Shown one piece after another: positions 17,133 to 25,945 of a stretch of DNA of 64,000 nt. The notes beneath the pieces are model-generated. The model did no database searches. It saw only the letters and a list, made by a program, of their open reading frames with translations, and was not told the origin of the DNA. The stretch covers positions 3,085,551-3,149,550 of the forward strand of contig NZ_KZ614144.1 of the NCBI RefSeq assembly GCF_002884445.1, read 5' to 3'. Within the stretch, counting starts at the first letter, position 1. Each line of letters begins with the position of its first letter. A program made the position numbers and the translations under genes. The stretch is from Paenibacillus castaneae. GTDB lineage: Bacteria > Bacillota > Bacilli > Paenibacillales > Paenibacillaceae.

Positions 17133-19076
17133 GTGAACAATTATCCTTTTGAATTTGATCCGAAACAACCTTTTATCCAGCAGGCGAGCGATTGGATTGC
17201 TGACGTTTTTTATGAAAAGCTTCCGGAAGCGGGTTTTGAGATCCGAGATGAACAAATATATATGGCATTTCAGCTAGAACGTGCTTTTGCGGATAAGCAA
17301 ACGATATTTGCAGAAGCAGGAGTCGGAACAGGCAAAACACTGGTTTACTTGTTATATGCGATCAGCTATGCGCGTTATACTAGAAAACCGGCTATTATCG
17401 CATGCGCAGATGAGTCTTTGATCGAGCAGCTGGTTAAGCCTGAAGGCGATATTGCAAAGCTAGCGCGTCACTTGGATTTGGTCATAGACGCGAGATTAGG
17501 GAAATCTGCCGACCAGTATATTTGTTTAAATAAGCTGGAGGATGCAAGATCGGGGCAGGACGATGCTGCGCTGTTCGAAAGCATTTATGAGGAATTGCCG
17601 AGCTTTGTATACAAGCCAAATTCTATGCAAAGCTTTCATCCTTATGGAAATCGGAAAGAATATCCGAACCTGAATGATGAGCAGTGGAGCCAGCTTGGAT
17701 GGGATGTTTTTCAGGATTGTATGGTTTGTGACCGAAGACATCGCTGCGGCCAGACGCTATCGCGAGATCATTACCGCAAAGCAGTAGATGTCGTTATTTG
17801 CTCGCATGATTTCTATATGGAGCATGTATGGACATACGAAGCAAGGAAGCGGGAAGGGCAGCTTCCTTTATTGCCGGATCATAGCTCTGTCGTATTCGAT
17901 GAAGGACATTTGCTCGAAACAGCTGCACAGCAAGCGTTAACGTATAAGCTGAATCATGCTGTATTTGAAAGCATTGTGATCCGTTTGCTTCAGGAAGAAA
18001 TTCGTGAAACACTCGCAGTAGCTGTAGAAGACGCCATTATGCAGAGCGAGCATTTATTTAAGCTCATTAACAAGAATAGTGTGAAGGTGCCAGCATCTCA
18101 TCGTAAAGAAATTATTTGGAGCGAGGATCTGCTGCGCGAAATTAATCGATTGCAGGATACACTGTCGGTCATTGAAGAGGAGCTCGTCTTCGAAAGCGGC
18201 TTATATACGATTGACACCTACCAATTGAAAATTGTTGAAGAGCATTTGGAAATGATTCAATTCGCGCTTTCGCTATACAAGCGTGAAGATAAGCCGATAA
18301 GCTGGGTGTCGCAGGATAAAGACGGCATTTCACTCGTCATTATGCCAAAGTGGGTGAAGGAAGTATTGAAGGAGCAGGTATTTTCTCGTAAAATGCCAAT
18401 CGTATTTTCCTCAGCAACGCTTTCGGTTAACGGATCATTTCAATATATGATGGACATTCTCGGACTGGAAAGCGCATTATCCTTCTCCGTGCCTTCACCA
18501 TATGAATATGAGAAGCAAATGAAGCTGCTCGTTCCGCAAGCGGGCGATTTGATCGCTATGGAAGAAAAGATAGAGAAAACGTATCAGCAGCTGCAGAAAT
18601 CTGGAGGAAGAACACTTCTGTTATTTCCTTCGATGGAACAGCTGGAGCGATTCAAGCAGGAATCGGAGAAGCATGCTGATTATCAGAAGTATAGCTTCTT
18701 ATATGAAGGCTCTAGAGAAATCAGCTCGCTAATAGAAGAGTTTCAGACTGATGAGCCAAGTATATTATGCGCGGTTACGCTATGGGAGGGGCTGGATATC
18801 CCAGGCCCGTCCTTATCTCAGGTTATTGTGTGGGAGCTTCCGTTTCCTCCGAACGATCCTTTATTCTCAGCAAGACGCGCGGATGCAAGCTCGCCGTTCG
18901 AAGATGTCGACATGCCTTACATGCTGCTGCGCTTGAGACAGGGGATAGGTCGTTTAATTCGAACTCGCGAAGATAGCGGAACTATTGTTATTTTTGGAGA
19001 CAAGCTAAATGATCGCAATGTGCGTGAACAGATCGCCCAAATTATTCCGCAAGGGGTAAGCATGGACCCATTATAG
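17133..19076 (+). CDS. dinG: DinG/YoaA-type XPD-family ATP-dependent DNA helicase
   Basis: 647 residues. Motif I is EAGVGTGKTLVY (near 67), the DEAH box appears as FDEGHLLETA, and the C-terminal helicase motifs are CAVTLWEGLDIPG and QGIGRLIRT. Four Cys residues that could bind a 4Fe-4S cluster are visible, one in QYICLNKLE and three in CMVCDRRHRCG, as in XPD, DinG and YoaA. It lacks the N-terminal exonuclease domain of the longer Bacillus and Staphylococcus DinG (about 900 aa). The role is unwinding of damaged or structured DNA (R-loops, forks). The GTG at 17133 has GGAGG upstream; 17106 is unsupported. Confidence 0.87.
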   Translation: MNNYPFEFDPKQPFIQQASDWIADVFYEKLPEAGFEIRDEQIYMAFQLERAFADKQTIFAEAGVGTGKTLVYLLYAISYARYTRKPAIIACADESLIEQLVKPEGDIAKLARHLDLVIDARLGKSADQYICLNKLEDARSGQDDAALFESIYEELPSFVYKPNSMQSFHPYGNRKEYPNLNDEQWSQLGWDVFQDCMVCDRRHRCGQTLSRDHYRKAVDVVICSHDFYMEHVWTYEARKREGQLPLLPDHSSVVFDEGHLLETAAQQALTYKLNHAVFESIVIRLLQEEIRETLAVAVEDAIMQSEHLFKLINKNSVKVPASHRKEIIWSEDLLREINRLQDTLSVIEEELVFESGLYTIDTYQLKIVEEHLEMIQFALSLYKREDKPISWVSQDKDGISLVIMPKWVKEVLKEQVFSRKMPIVFSSATLSVNGSFQYMMDILGLESALSFSVPSPYEYEKQMKLLVPQAGDLIAMEEKIEKTYQQLQKSGGRTLLLFPSMEQLERFKQESEKHADYQKYSFLYEGSREISSLIEEFQTDEPSILCAVTLWEGLDIPGPSLSQVIVWELPFPPNDPLFSARRADASSPFEDVDMPYMLLRLRQGIGRLIRTREDSGTIVIFGDKLNDRNVREQIAQIIPQGVSMDPL

Positions 19077-19086
19077 AATGAACACG

Positions 19087-19123
19087 AAACGGTTCTACTT
19101 TTAACGGTAGAGCCGCTTTTTTT
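19087..19123 (+). terminator. Intrinsic terminator after dinG-like gene
   Basis: Stem CGGTTCTAC (19090-19098) with GTAGAGCCG (19107-19115), then eight T residues. Confidence 0.8.
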
Positions 19124-19133
19124 GTGGAAAAAT

Positions 19134-19192
19134 AATTGCGTGAAATACATATTTCACGCAATTTGCTTTTTGAAGCGCTTTTCAGCTATGAT
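19134..19192 (+). promoter_or_regulatory. Perfect palindrome plus promoter for second tyrosine recombinase
   Basis: A perfect 13-bp inverted repeat with a 4-base centre, AATTGCGTGAAAT (19134-19146) and its complement (19151-19163). It abuts a candidate -35 TTGCTT (19163-19168), which is 18 bases before a -10 TATGAT (19187-19192). The layout suggests an operator, though a hairpin at the RNA level is also possible for readthrough transcripts. Confidence 0.5.
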
Positions 19193-19249
19193 TAATAGAG
19201 TTATACGGCCTAAATAGAGTACATAGAAGCGAATTTTGGAGGCATTAAA

Positions 19250-20185
19250 TTGAAAAATAGACAACATGAGGTAATGGATGCCTACGGCGTAGAATTAGAG
19301 TTATTTTCCATCTGGATGAAAAATAAAGGGATGACCAAATCGACTCATCAGGCTTACATGAACGATGTCAGCTATTTTCTTCAAACGGTCTATCCAACCG
19401 AAACGAAGCAAATTACAAAAATGGACATTATGCGTTATATGGCCCATTGCCGGGAGAAGGGAACGGGCGATGAAGCTCGCAACCGGAAGCTGAGCTCACT
19501 GCGCTCCTTTTTTAAAGCTTTGATTGAGATGGAGCATATGGAGGGCAATCCCGCTGCACTTATCGCAAAGTCAAAGCAGGAGAAAAACCGCATACCTGTT
19601 TATTTGGAGGAAAATGAGCTGGAAGCTCTGCTTCAATCGATTCAGGGGAAATATTATATTCGAAATGTCGCAATTGTGCTCTTAATGTCTTATGCTGGTC
19701 TGCGTGTGGGCGAAGTGCATCGGATGAATGTGCAGGACTTCCGTCAGGACGGCTCGATTCATATATTAGGGAAAGGCCGTAAATGGCGTGTCATTCCTTT
19801 GCCAACTGCGCTCCAGGATGTGTTGAATGGTGCTCTTGCAGAACGAAAGGATTCAAGACAAGGGAAGGAGCAGCCTTTCTTTGTGTCCCAATTCGGCAGA
19901 AGGCTGTCGATTCGAATGATTCAAACCGTTGCAGACGATACAATTAAGCTGCTCAAGGAAGAGAATCCGTCCCTTGCTGATAAACGGCTGTCAAGTCATA
20001 AGCTTCGCCACTCCTTTGCAACGATGCAAATACGAAGCGGAACCGATATTCGAACGCTGCAGGAGCTTCTTGGACACGCGAGTATCGAAACCACACAAAT
20101 TTACACTCATATTGACAATAAGCAGTTAAGATCAGCAATGAATAATATTTCGAGCAAAATTCCGTTGAACTTACATAAGAGGTAA
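19250..20185 (+). CDS. Tyrosine recombinase, XerC/XerD-like
   Basis: 311 residues, with an N-terminal core-binding domain (about 12-100) and a catalytic domain (about 115-300). Catalytic residues: Arg in AGLRVGEVH (about 151), Lys in GKGRKWRV, HKLRHS (about 250-255), GHAS, and Tyr 285 in QIYTHI. The length fits XerC/XerD more than phage integrases. The TTG start has TTTGGAGG seven bases upstream. Its stop codon lies inside a dif-like repeat and a second, better dif-like repeat follows within 60 bases. This physical link suggests these are its own substrate sites. Confidence 0.85.
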   Translation: MKNRQHEVMDAYGVELELFSIWMKNKGMTKSTHQAYMNDVSYFLQTVYPTETKQITKMDIMRYMAHCREKGTGDEARNRKLSSLRSFFKALIEMEHMEGNPAALIAKSKQEKNRIPVYLEENELEALLQSIQGKYYIRNVAIVLLMSYAGLRVGEVHRMNVQDFRQDGSIHILGKGRKWRVIPLPTALQDVLNGALAERKDSRQGKEQPFFVSQFGRRLSIRMIQTVADDTIKLLKEENPSLADKRLSSHKLRHSFATMQIRSGTDIRTLQELLGHASIETTQIYTHIDNKQLRSAMNNISSKIPLNLHKR

Positions 20186-20207
20186 CATAAAATAAGTTAT
20201 GTAAACA
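20180..20207 (+). other. dif-like site 1, overlapping recombinase stop codon
   Basis: Left arm AGGTAACATAA (20180-20190), centre AATAAG, right arm TTATGTAAACA (20197-20207); 8 of 11 arm positions are inverted matches. The left arm contains the TAA stop codon. Confidence 0.45.
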
Positions 20208-20239
20208 ACGCAATTCAAAAATGCAGTGGATCAATAATT

Positions 20240-20267
20240 AGTTTACGTAATATATGTTATGTAAACT
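20240..20267 (+). other. dif-like site 2, close match to Bacillus dif
   Basis: Left arm AGTTTACGTAA (20240-20250), centre TATATG, right arm TTATGTAAACT (20257-20267); 10 of 11 arm positions are inverted matches. As I remember B. subtilis dif, its right arm is identical and its centre is TATATA. This is the best Xer site in the window. Confidence 0.65.
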
Positions 20268-20349
20268 TATCATAAGAATGAGCATCATTTGGTGAATTAC
20301 ATGCAGGTTTTCCCGTTCGTGATCATAATGCGAATAAGAAGCATATACA

Positions 20350-20379
20350 TTGGAATAATAACTAAAATATATCTAATAT
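20350..20379 (+). promoter_or_regulatory. Promoter of the T-box leader
   Basis: TTGGAA (20350-20355), 18-bp spacer, TAATAT (20374-20379). It predicts a transcript start near 20386, just upstream of the T-box stem I. Confidence 0.5.
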
Positions 20380-20385
20380 GGGTTA

Positions 20386-20725
20386 TAAGAGTTTACAAAT
20401 AAGGGAACAGTTTGTTATCATTAAGCCATATTTAAACGCGATGATGAGAAGAGTAAGGAAAAACATTCTTGTACAGAGAGCTCCGGCAGCTGAGAAGGAG
20501 CAAAGCATATTTTCCCGAAACAAGTCTCTGAGCAGCACGCAGGAACCAAGCCGCCATTGTTGGGGATTGCGTGACGGGAGCTCCCGTTATAGAGCTAGAG
20601 TATAAGCATTGCGCGCAATGCCGTACTTGAAGAGGTTAATATGGCGACATATTAATGAAGCTGGGGTGGTACCACGAAAATTTCGTCCCCAAGACAAGAG
20701 GTCTTGGAGGTGAAGTTTTTTTTGT
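20386..20725 (+). promoter_or_regulatory. T-box riboswitch (Gln, CAA specifier) upstream of glnS
   Basis: The conserved T-box core GGGTGGTACCACG is at 20664-20676, with the TGGT bulge that pairs with the tRNA acceptor end. Stem I elements are seen from about 20440 (GAGAAGAGTAAGG, then ACAGAGAGCTCCGGCAGCTG). The specifier is read as CAA at 20521-20523 within CCCGAAACAAGTC, a glutamine codon that matches the downstream gene. A perfect stem CGGGAGCTCCCG lies near 20575. CGTCCCC complements the T-box, and a hairpin CCAAGAC/GTCTTGG precedes eight T residues (20717-20724). Uncharged tRNA-Gln should switch expression on. The exact terminator pairing is uncertain. Confidence 0.85.
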
Positions 20726-20768
20726 GCTTTTTTTTACCACTTATCACGTTCATTAGGAGGAGTCGTCA

Positions 20769-22448
20769 TTGGATCATGAGAAGATGCATCAAACCGAAAG
20801 CTTTTTAGTGAGAATGATCAGTGAAGAGTTAGAAGAGGGAGCATTCAGCAGGGCCATGTGCACGAGATTTCCGCCTGAGCCCAATGGCTATCTTCACATC
20901 GGAAGCGCCTATGCCATACACACGAATCATGTTATTGCGCAAAGGTTTAAAGGAACCTTTCATTTGCGGTTTGACGATACGAATCCTCTTAAGGAGGACA
21001 TGGAGTACGTAAAAGCGATTATCGAAGATATGAAGTGGCTTGGCTACGATGCTGGAGAACATATTTATTTCGGCTCAGATTACTCAGAACAAATATATAA
21101 TGCTGCCGTCACCTTGATCAAGAATGGAAAGGCATATGTATGTGATTTGACACCTGAAGAAATAACGGAGCATCGTGGAACTTTAACGGAGCCGGGCAGG
21201 AACAGCCCCTATCGAAATCGATCCGTTCAGGAAAATCTGGAGCTATTTACGAAAATGAAAGCGGGTGACTTTCCTGCCTTCTCCAAGGTTGTTCGCGCCA
21301 AAATCGATATGAGCTCACCCAATATAAACCTGCGTGATCCTGTTATATATCGAATAGTTCATGCTGAGCATTACAGAACGGGAAACGATTGGTGCATCTA
21401 TCCCATGTATGACTTCGCTCATCCTATTCAAGATGCGATAGAGAATATCACCTATTCCTTATGCTCGATTGAATTCAAAGATCATCGACCTTTATACGAC
21501 TGGATATTACGGGAGCTTGGCATGAATGAGCCGCCGCGTCAAAGAGAATTTGGCAGGCTTAGCCTGACCGGTGTTGTGACAAGCAAACGGTTTTTGCGAC
21601 AGCTGGTGGAAGGGGAGTATGTAGACGGCTGGGATGATCCCAGACTTCCAACGCTCCGCGGCTTGCGAAGAAGAGGCTTCACACCGGAAAGTATTAATAG
21701 CTTTATCGAGGAGATAGGCAGTATACGTACCCAAAGCACGGTAGATTTCTCGTTATTGGAGCATTCCCTCAGACAGAATTTAAAGGCATCTACGATTGGT
21801 GTCATGGCAGTACTCCATCCTTTAAAAGTTGTCATTACCAACTATCCTGATGATAGCGCGGAGGCGTTAAAGGTTGAAAACAACAGTGAAAATGAGGCGC
21901 TGGGGAAAAGAGAGGTTCCATTCAGTCGAACTATTTATATAGAACGAGACGATTTTATGGAAATTCCATCGAAAGGTTTTCATCGGCTCAGTCTGAATTC
22001 AGAAGTAAGGCTGAAAGGAGCATATTTCATCAAGTGCAATAAAGTGATGAAAGACCCCGAAACAGGTGAAATCACAGAGCTTCACTGCACGTATGATGTG
22101 CATACGAAGAGCGGCACCGGATTTACGGGTCGGAAGGTGAAAGGAACGATTCATTGGGTTGCAGCGGAGCATGCCGTAAAAGCTGATGTTCATCTGTATG
22201 AGAAGCTGCTGCTGGAGCAGGACATACCGAAGGATGAAAGCGGGGAGTGGATGGAACTGATCAACCCTCACTCAAAAGTTATCGTAAAGGACGTTTTGGT
22301 GGAGCCTTACGTCAAAAATGCGCATAAGGGCCAAAGATTCCAGTTTTTCCGTCATGGATACTTTTGCATAGATACGAAGTTCACATCCAACGAAAAGCTC
22401 GTATTTAACCGTATCGTACCGTTGAAAGATAGTTGGAATAAAAAATGA
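20769..22448 (+). CDS. glnS: Glutaminyl-tRNA synthetase
   Basis: 559 residues, the normal bacterial GlnRS length. It has the class I HIGH motif as [15 protein letters not shown] near residue 37 and the KMSKS equivalent VTSKRF near 275. The C-terminal beta-barrel anticodon-binding domains (about 340-555) are complete. It charges tRNA-Gln directly. Many Bacillales use the indirect GatCAB route instead, so GlnRS with its own glutamine T-box is notable. The TTG start has AGGAGG seven bases upstream. It is monocistronic and ends at a strong terminator. Confidence 0.93.
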   Translation: MDHEKMHQTESFLVRMISEELEEGAFSRAMCTRFPPEPNGYLHIGSAYAIHTNHVIAQRFKGTFHLRFDDTNPLKEDMEYVKAIIEDMKWLGYDAGEHIYFGSDYSEQIYNAAVTLIKNGKAYVCDLTPEEITEHRGTLTEPGRNSPYRNRSVQENLELFTKMKAGDFPAFSKVVRAKIDMSSPNINLRDPVIYRIVHAEHYRTGNDWCIYPMYDFAHPIQDAIENITYSLCSIEFKDHRPLYDWILRELGMNEPPRQREFGRLSLTGVVTSKRFLRQLVEGEYVDGWDDPRLPTLRGLRRRGFTPESINSFIEEIGSIRTQSTVDFSLLEHSLRQNLKASTIGVMAVLHPLKVVITNYPDDSAEALKVENNSENEALGKREVPFSRTIYIERDDFMEIPSKGFHRLSLNSEVRLKGAYFIKCNKVMKDPETGEITELHCTYDVHTKSGTGFTGRKVKGTIHWVAAEHAVKADVHLYEKLLLEQDIPKDESGEWMELINPHSKVIVKDVLVEPYVKNAHKGQRFQFFRHGYFCIDTKFTSNEKLVFNRIVPLKDSWNKK

Positions 22449-22476
22449 TTCCGTTGCTTGTTCGCAGCGCGAAAGA

Positions 22477-22516
22477 AGCTGATAACGATACCATGAGGTA
22501 TCCGTTATCAGCTTTT
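22477..22516. terminator. Terminator shared by convergent genes
   Basis: A 15-bp stem with one bulge (AGCTGATAACGATACC, 22478-22492, with 22497-22513), ATGA loop, T run on the + side and T-rich on the - side. Confidence 0.85.
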
Positions 22517-22536
22517 ATTAGTAAAAACAGAAGTGC

Positions 22537-23373
22537 TTAGCGCGCTGTAATATAAGGCTCGACGATTGTTTTAACCCGCTCAAGACCGTGCCACATATCT
22601 CCCGGACCATCGTAGATCAACACATAAGCGCCTTGAAAACCAACCTCTTGAACCTTATTCAAGTAGGATATAAGCTCCGCTTGATCCGGAACACCGTCTT
22701 GATCATACGTCGGTTTGACATGAACGGATACGCTTAGAGGAGCCGTTGCCGCTATTTCATCCAGCTTGTCAGGACCATGATAATTTCCGAAATCAGTTAT
22801 GAATCCAACATATTCGCCTGCTTGTTCAAGCAACTTAAGACTGCTGTCGGCCGTTGAAGTAAGCGGCTTGAAGTTTTCCGTAATAACGCGAACGCCTCTA
22901 GTTGTCCCATATTCTGCAAGCTTGAATAAAGATTGGGCCGAAAGTTGTATAGCAGCTTCGTCCGTTGGAGGGGCTTCGCCGGCAATGACACGAATTTGTT
23001 TCGCGCCGCATTGGGAAGCAATATCAATCCAATTCTCGATAAGAGAAAGATCGGCTGATCTTCTCAGCTCATCTGTTGATGTAAGATTGCCATAGTCAAG
23101 CAATAGCGTATCGAAATGTACGCCTGATTCATTAAATGCAAGCTGAAGCTGCTCTAAGTAAGCAGGCTCGGTAGAAGGGAAGTGAAAGTGGCAAACCTCC
23201 AGCGCTTGATACCCATATGCAGCTGCTGCAGCAGGCAATTCAAGTAAAGTGAGGATTTGCGGCTGCTCTTGTTCGTTTGTTTCATGTATGCCGGCTTCAG
23301 CATTCCAAACCGTCCAGCGGAGAGGCCCTAATATTCGATGCAGGCTCCAGGTACTAACGGATAAGTATGACAT
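22537..23373 (-). CDS. Sugar phosphate isomerase/epimerase-like TIM barrel
   Basis: 278 residues of the AP_endonuc_2 / xylose isomerase-like TIM barrel. Likely metal ligands are Glu in VITENFKPL, Asp in GFITDFGNYHG, and His in VSVHVKP; the FHFPSTEP loop is near residue 65. The substrate is not predictable. The internal ATG at 23373 is preferred over 23379 because AAAGGCGGG then has normal spacing. It stands alone and converges with glnS. Confidence 0.75.
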   Translation of the reverse strand: MSYLSVSTWSLHRILGPLRWTVWNAEAGIHETNEQEQPQILTLLELPAAAAAYGYQALEVCHFHFPSTEPAYLEQLQLAFNESGVHFDTLLLDYGNLTSTDELRRSADLSLIENWIDIASQCGAKQIRVIAGEAPPTDEAAIQLSAQSLFKLAEYGTTRGVRVITENFKPLTSTADSSLKLLEQAGEYVGFITDFGNYHGPDKLDEIAATAPLSVSVHVKPTYDQDGVPDQAELISYLNKVQEVGFQGAYVLIYDGPGDMWHGLERVKTIVEPYITAR

Positions 23374-23485
23374 AAACATCCCGCCTTTACGATTAATGGT
23401 TAAGTATAGCTATAGCATACCATTAGTATTTAAGAAAAAAAGGTATCTCATGTGGTCTTTTATTCCACTAGTTGGTCATAATAAG

Positions 23486-23523
23486 CAAAAATCCCGAAAC
23501 CATCGTTGTAATGGCATCGGGAT
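23486..23523 (-). terminator. Intrinsic terminator for DUF421 gene
   Basis: On the minus strand ATCCCGA (23523-23517) pairs with TCGGGAT (23497-23491), with further pairs inside, then a T run at 23491-23487. Confidence 0.65.
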
Positions 23524-23536
23524 ATGAGAAAGCAAA

Positions 23537-24247
23537 TTATTCTTTGTCGACCGGATGGTTTAATTTATCATCATAATAATCAAAAACAAGACTGCCATTT
23601 GTCGTTTTGACGGCGTAGAAAATATCAGACAGCTGCTTGCCCCTCTCATTAATCTGCTGCCTTACCCAGTCTTCAGGTATTTTATTTTGGCTTAAATTTT
23701 TATTCATCAGCTTTCCGTCCATAATTAATTCAATAGGAAAATTCGAGACACCATAAGCCATATGTATATCTTGCTTGGTTAGGTTCAAATATTGGTCTTT
23801 TTTCAATACGGACAGCTGTCCATTGGTCTCTAAAGTGGCATATTCTACTTCGTTGATATTAAATATATCATTTTCTCTTAAGGACTGATTAAGGGAGTCT
23901 AAGGTGTAATGAATCTTTCGCATATTTCCATCTAGTATTTTTCCTTTTTCAATGACCACCGTAGGAGCTCCTGAAATAAAATGCCTGGTTTTCGGATATT
24001 TAAGAGCGACCCAAGATGAAGTATAGGATATTGCAGTAAATACGGCTAAAGAGAAAATGAAATATAAAACTGGAAATTTGGTATTAAATGCTAAATTTCC
24101 AGCAATCGCTCCCATCGTAATGCCAGTTGCAAAATCATGAAACGTCATATTCGATACCGTTTGCTTGCCCAGTATTCTTGATATTATGATAAGAATGATA
24201 AAAGCAAGTATCGTTCTGCAAAATATATTTATATAGTCAAGCATCAT
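23537..24247 (-). CDS. DUF421 (YetF/YrbG-like) membrane protein
   Basis: 236 residues. Three N-terminal membrane helices (about 5-85) carry the family motif SRILGKQTVSNMTFHDFATG. The cytosolic C-terminal domain (about 90-230) begins PTVVIEKGKILDGNMRK. Bacillus members such as YetF are small membrane proteins linked to spores or stress, without a defined reaction. The start is one of two adjacent ATGs, with only a weak upstream GGGAGTGG. It has its own terminator. Confidence 0.85.
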   Translation of the reverse strand: MMLDYINIFCRTILAFIILIIISRILGKQTVSNMTFHDFATGITMGAIAGNLAFNTKFPVLYFIFSLAVFTAISYTSSWVALKYPKTRHFISGAPTVVIEKGKILDGNMRKIHYTLDSLNQSLRENDIFNINEVEYATLETNGQLSVLKKDQYLNLTKQDIHMAYGVSNFPIELIMDGKLMNKNLSQNKIPEDWVRQQINERGKQLSDIFYAVKTTNGSLVFDYYDDKLNHPVDKE

Positions 24248-24447
24248 TCAATACCACTCCCATTACGATAAAATAGTTATTCCTATTATTCTCCAATGGA
24301 AGAAGTCTCATACTTTTGGCTGGAGCTAATGATTTGAAGGGAACATTATTTTTTGGTATGTTTCACTCTTTTCCTATATAATAAAGAAATTAATCAATCA
24401 ATATAGCTGAGATGCAGCCAGCGGGATGGAAGGATCGAGACAACAAC

Positions 24448-24876
24448 ATGGATATCATACAAATAAAAACACAAGAGCAATTAGAAGATGCATTCCAGGT
24501 GAGGAAAGCAGTGTTTGTACAGGAGCAGGGTGTAGACGAAGAAGTGGAGCTGGACGAGCATGACGGAATTGCGGACCATGTCATCGTTTATGACGAGAAA
24601 AAGCCTGTAGGTACGGGCAGAGTGCGCAATGTGGATGGAATAGCTAAGCTGGAGCGTATTTGCGTGTTAGCGTCCCATCGGAAGCATAGCCTTGGCAAAG
24701 CGATTATGAATAAGCTTGAAGAAATCGCGATGGAGAAAGGCTTGAACAAAGCGAAGCTGCATGGACAAGTCCAAGCCGTTCCTTTTTATGAGAAATTAGG
24801 CTATAAAACGGATTCAGACGTGTTCTTCGAAGAAAATATTCCACATGTTAAGATGATTAAAGATTTAGGACATTAA
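24448..24876 (+). CDS. GNAT-family N-acetyltransferase (YjcF-like)
   Basis: 142 residues. It has the N-terminal VRKAVFVQEQGVDEEVELDEHD typical of YjcF/ElaA, then GTGRVRNVDGIAKLERICVL and the acetyl-CoA loop SHRKHSLGKAIM, in which R-x-x-x-x-G-K fits the Q/R-x-x-G-x-G/A pattern loosely. PFYEKLGY is the C-terminal signature. The substrate is unknown. The ATG at 24448 matches the family N-terminus, although GGAAGG is 14 bases upstream; a second ATG at 24412 is less likely. Confidence 0.8.
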   Translation: MDIIQIKTQEQLEDAFQVRKAVFVQEQGVDEEVELDEHDGIADHVIVYDEKKPVGTGRVRNVDGIAKLERICVLASHRKHSLGKAIMNKLEEIAMEKGLNKAKLHGQVQAVPFYEKLGYKTDSDVFFEENIPHVKMIKDLGH

Positions 24877-24890
24877 TTATAAGCAAACCT

Positions 24891-24946
24891 AAGCACGCTG
24901 GTTGATTGAGACGACAAATTCGTTATCTCCTCATAGCGTGCTTTTT
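24891..24946 (+). terminator. Probable terminator, long loop
   Basis: AAGCACGCT (24891-24899) pairs with AGCGTGCTT (24935-24943), followed by T residues. The loop is 35 nt. Confidence 0.5.
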
Positions 24947-24950
24947 GACG

Positions 24951-25760
24951 TTATCCTACAATTTGGCGTTCTCGACGATAATGGGTAGGAGAGATGCCCT
25001 TTATTTTTTTGAACATTTTCGAAAAAAGCAGCGGGTCATTGTACCCTACAGAGTGCGAAATATCGGAGATGGATAGCTGAGGATTATTCATTAAATCGCA
25101 CGCTTTATTCATCCGATAATGCAATAAATACATTTGTGGTGATAGCTGCACGACCTCTTTGAAGAGTGAGGATAAATAAATGCGATCAATGCCGATCAGC
25201 TTAGCAAGCTCGGATATGCTGATTTTACTATAGTAGTTCATATGAATGTAGTCGATCGCTTTGCGTACATATAAGTCCTTTGCCTTCGGCAAATAATGAT
25301 CCTCGCTGGGTAAAGTCAGCAGACTGACCCATTCAGCAATTAGACGATAAAGCAAACTGTGCAAAATTAGTTCGCTAGTATAAAGCTGACTGCTTGCTTC
25401 CGAGAACTGATCCAGCCACGAATCAAACCAAGTAACAGGCGCAAATCCGAAAGAAGGATTGATTTTGCTCAAGCCCAGCTGCGTTAATATGCGTTCGACA
25501 CAGCTTCCCTCAAATGCGATCCAGGAATAAACCCACGGGTCCTGTTCATCTGCCTTCATGCAGCAAATTGTATCAGGAAATACGAGAAAGCCTTGGCCTT
25601 GTTTTAATGTATAGGTACATCCATTGATTTGATAGGTGCCCTTGCCCTCATGAATAAATAAAATTTTATAATGGTCTTTGACTCCAGGTCCCCAGCAATA
25701 GCCGGGCGGGCAATATTGCTTGCCGTGATAATTATAAACCAAATCATAAAGCTCACGCAT
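24951..25760 (-). CDS. AraC-family transcriptional regulator
   Basis: 269 residues. The N-terminal cupin-like sensor (about 15-130) contains HEGKGTYQINGCTYTLKQGQ. The C-terminal AraC domain has two helix-turn-helix units: ISELAKLIGIDRIYLSSLFK and ISDISHSVGYNDPLLFSKMF, ending GISPTHYRRER. The effector is probably a sugar. The start ATG has AGAGGAG. It is divergent from the aldo/keto reductase gene at 25946, whose promoter region (25761-25945) it may control. Confidence 0.87.
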   Translation of the reverse strand: MRELYDLVYNYHGKQYCPPGYCWGPGVKDHYKILFIHEGKGTYQINGCTYTLKQGQGFLVFPDTICCMKADEQDPWVYSWIAFEGSCVERILTQLGLSKINPSFGFAPVTWFDSWLDQFSEASSQLYTSELILHSLLYRLIAEWVSLLTLPSEDHYLPKAKDLYVRKAIDYIHMNYYSKISISELAKLIGIDRIYLSSLFKEVVQLSPQMYLLHYRMNKACDLMNNPQLSISDISHSVGYNDPLLFSKMFKKIKGISPTHYRRERQIVG

Positions 25761-25945
25761 TGTATTTCAACTCCTCTAAGCTTTCGCTGCTCATATTACA
25801 TTATGCCATATACAACTTGCTTGTGGACATTCCTTTTCACTTTATTACTAATATATACTTGGGTAGTAAATCGATACGAAGTTCATCATTATATCATGCA
25901 TTCAATGAAGCCTCACGAATACAAGAATAAAGGAGATATGAACAA

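Noticed and set aside
5641..20267. The 14.6 kb between the dif-like sites as an excisable Xer-dependent element
   Set aside because: The sites share arms and orientation but their central 6 bp differ, and the enclosed genes (uppP, dinG, sleB and others) look like ordinary chromosomal genes.
20378..20605. 75-aa ORF upstream of glnS
   Set aside because: It lies wholly in the structured T-box leader and lacks a ribosome binding site.
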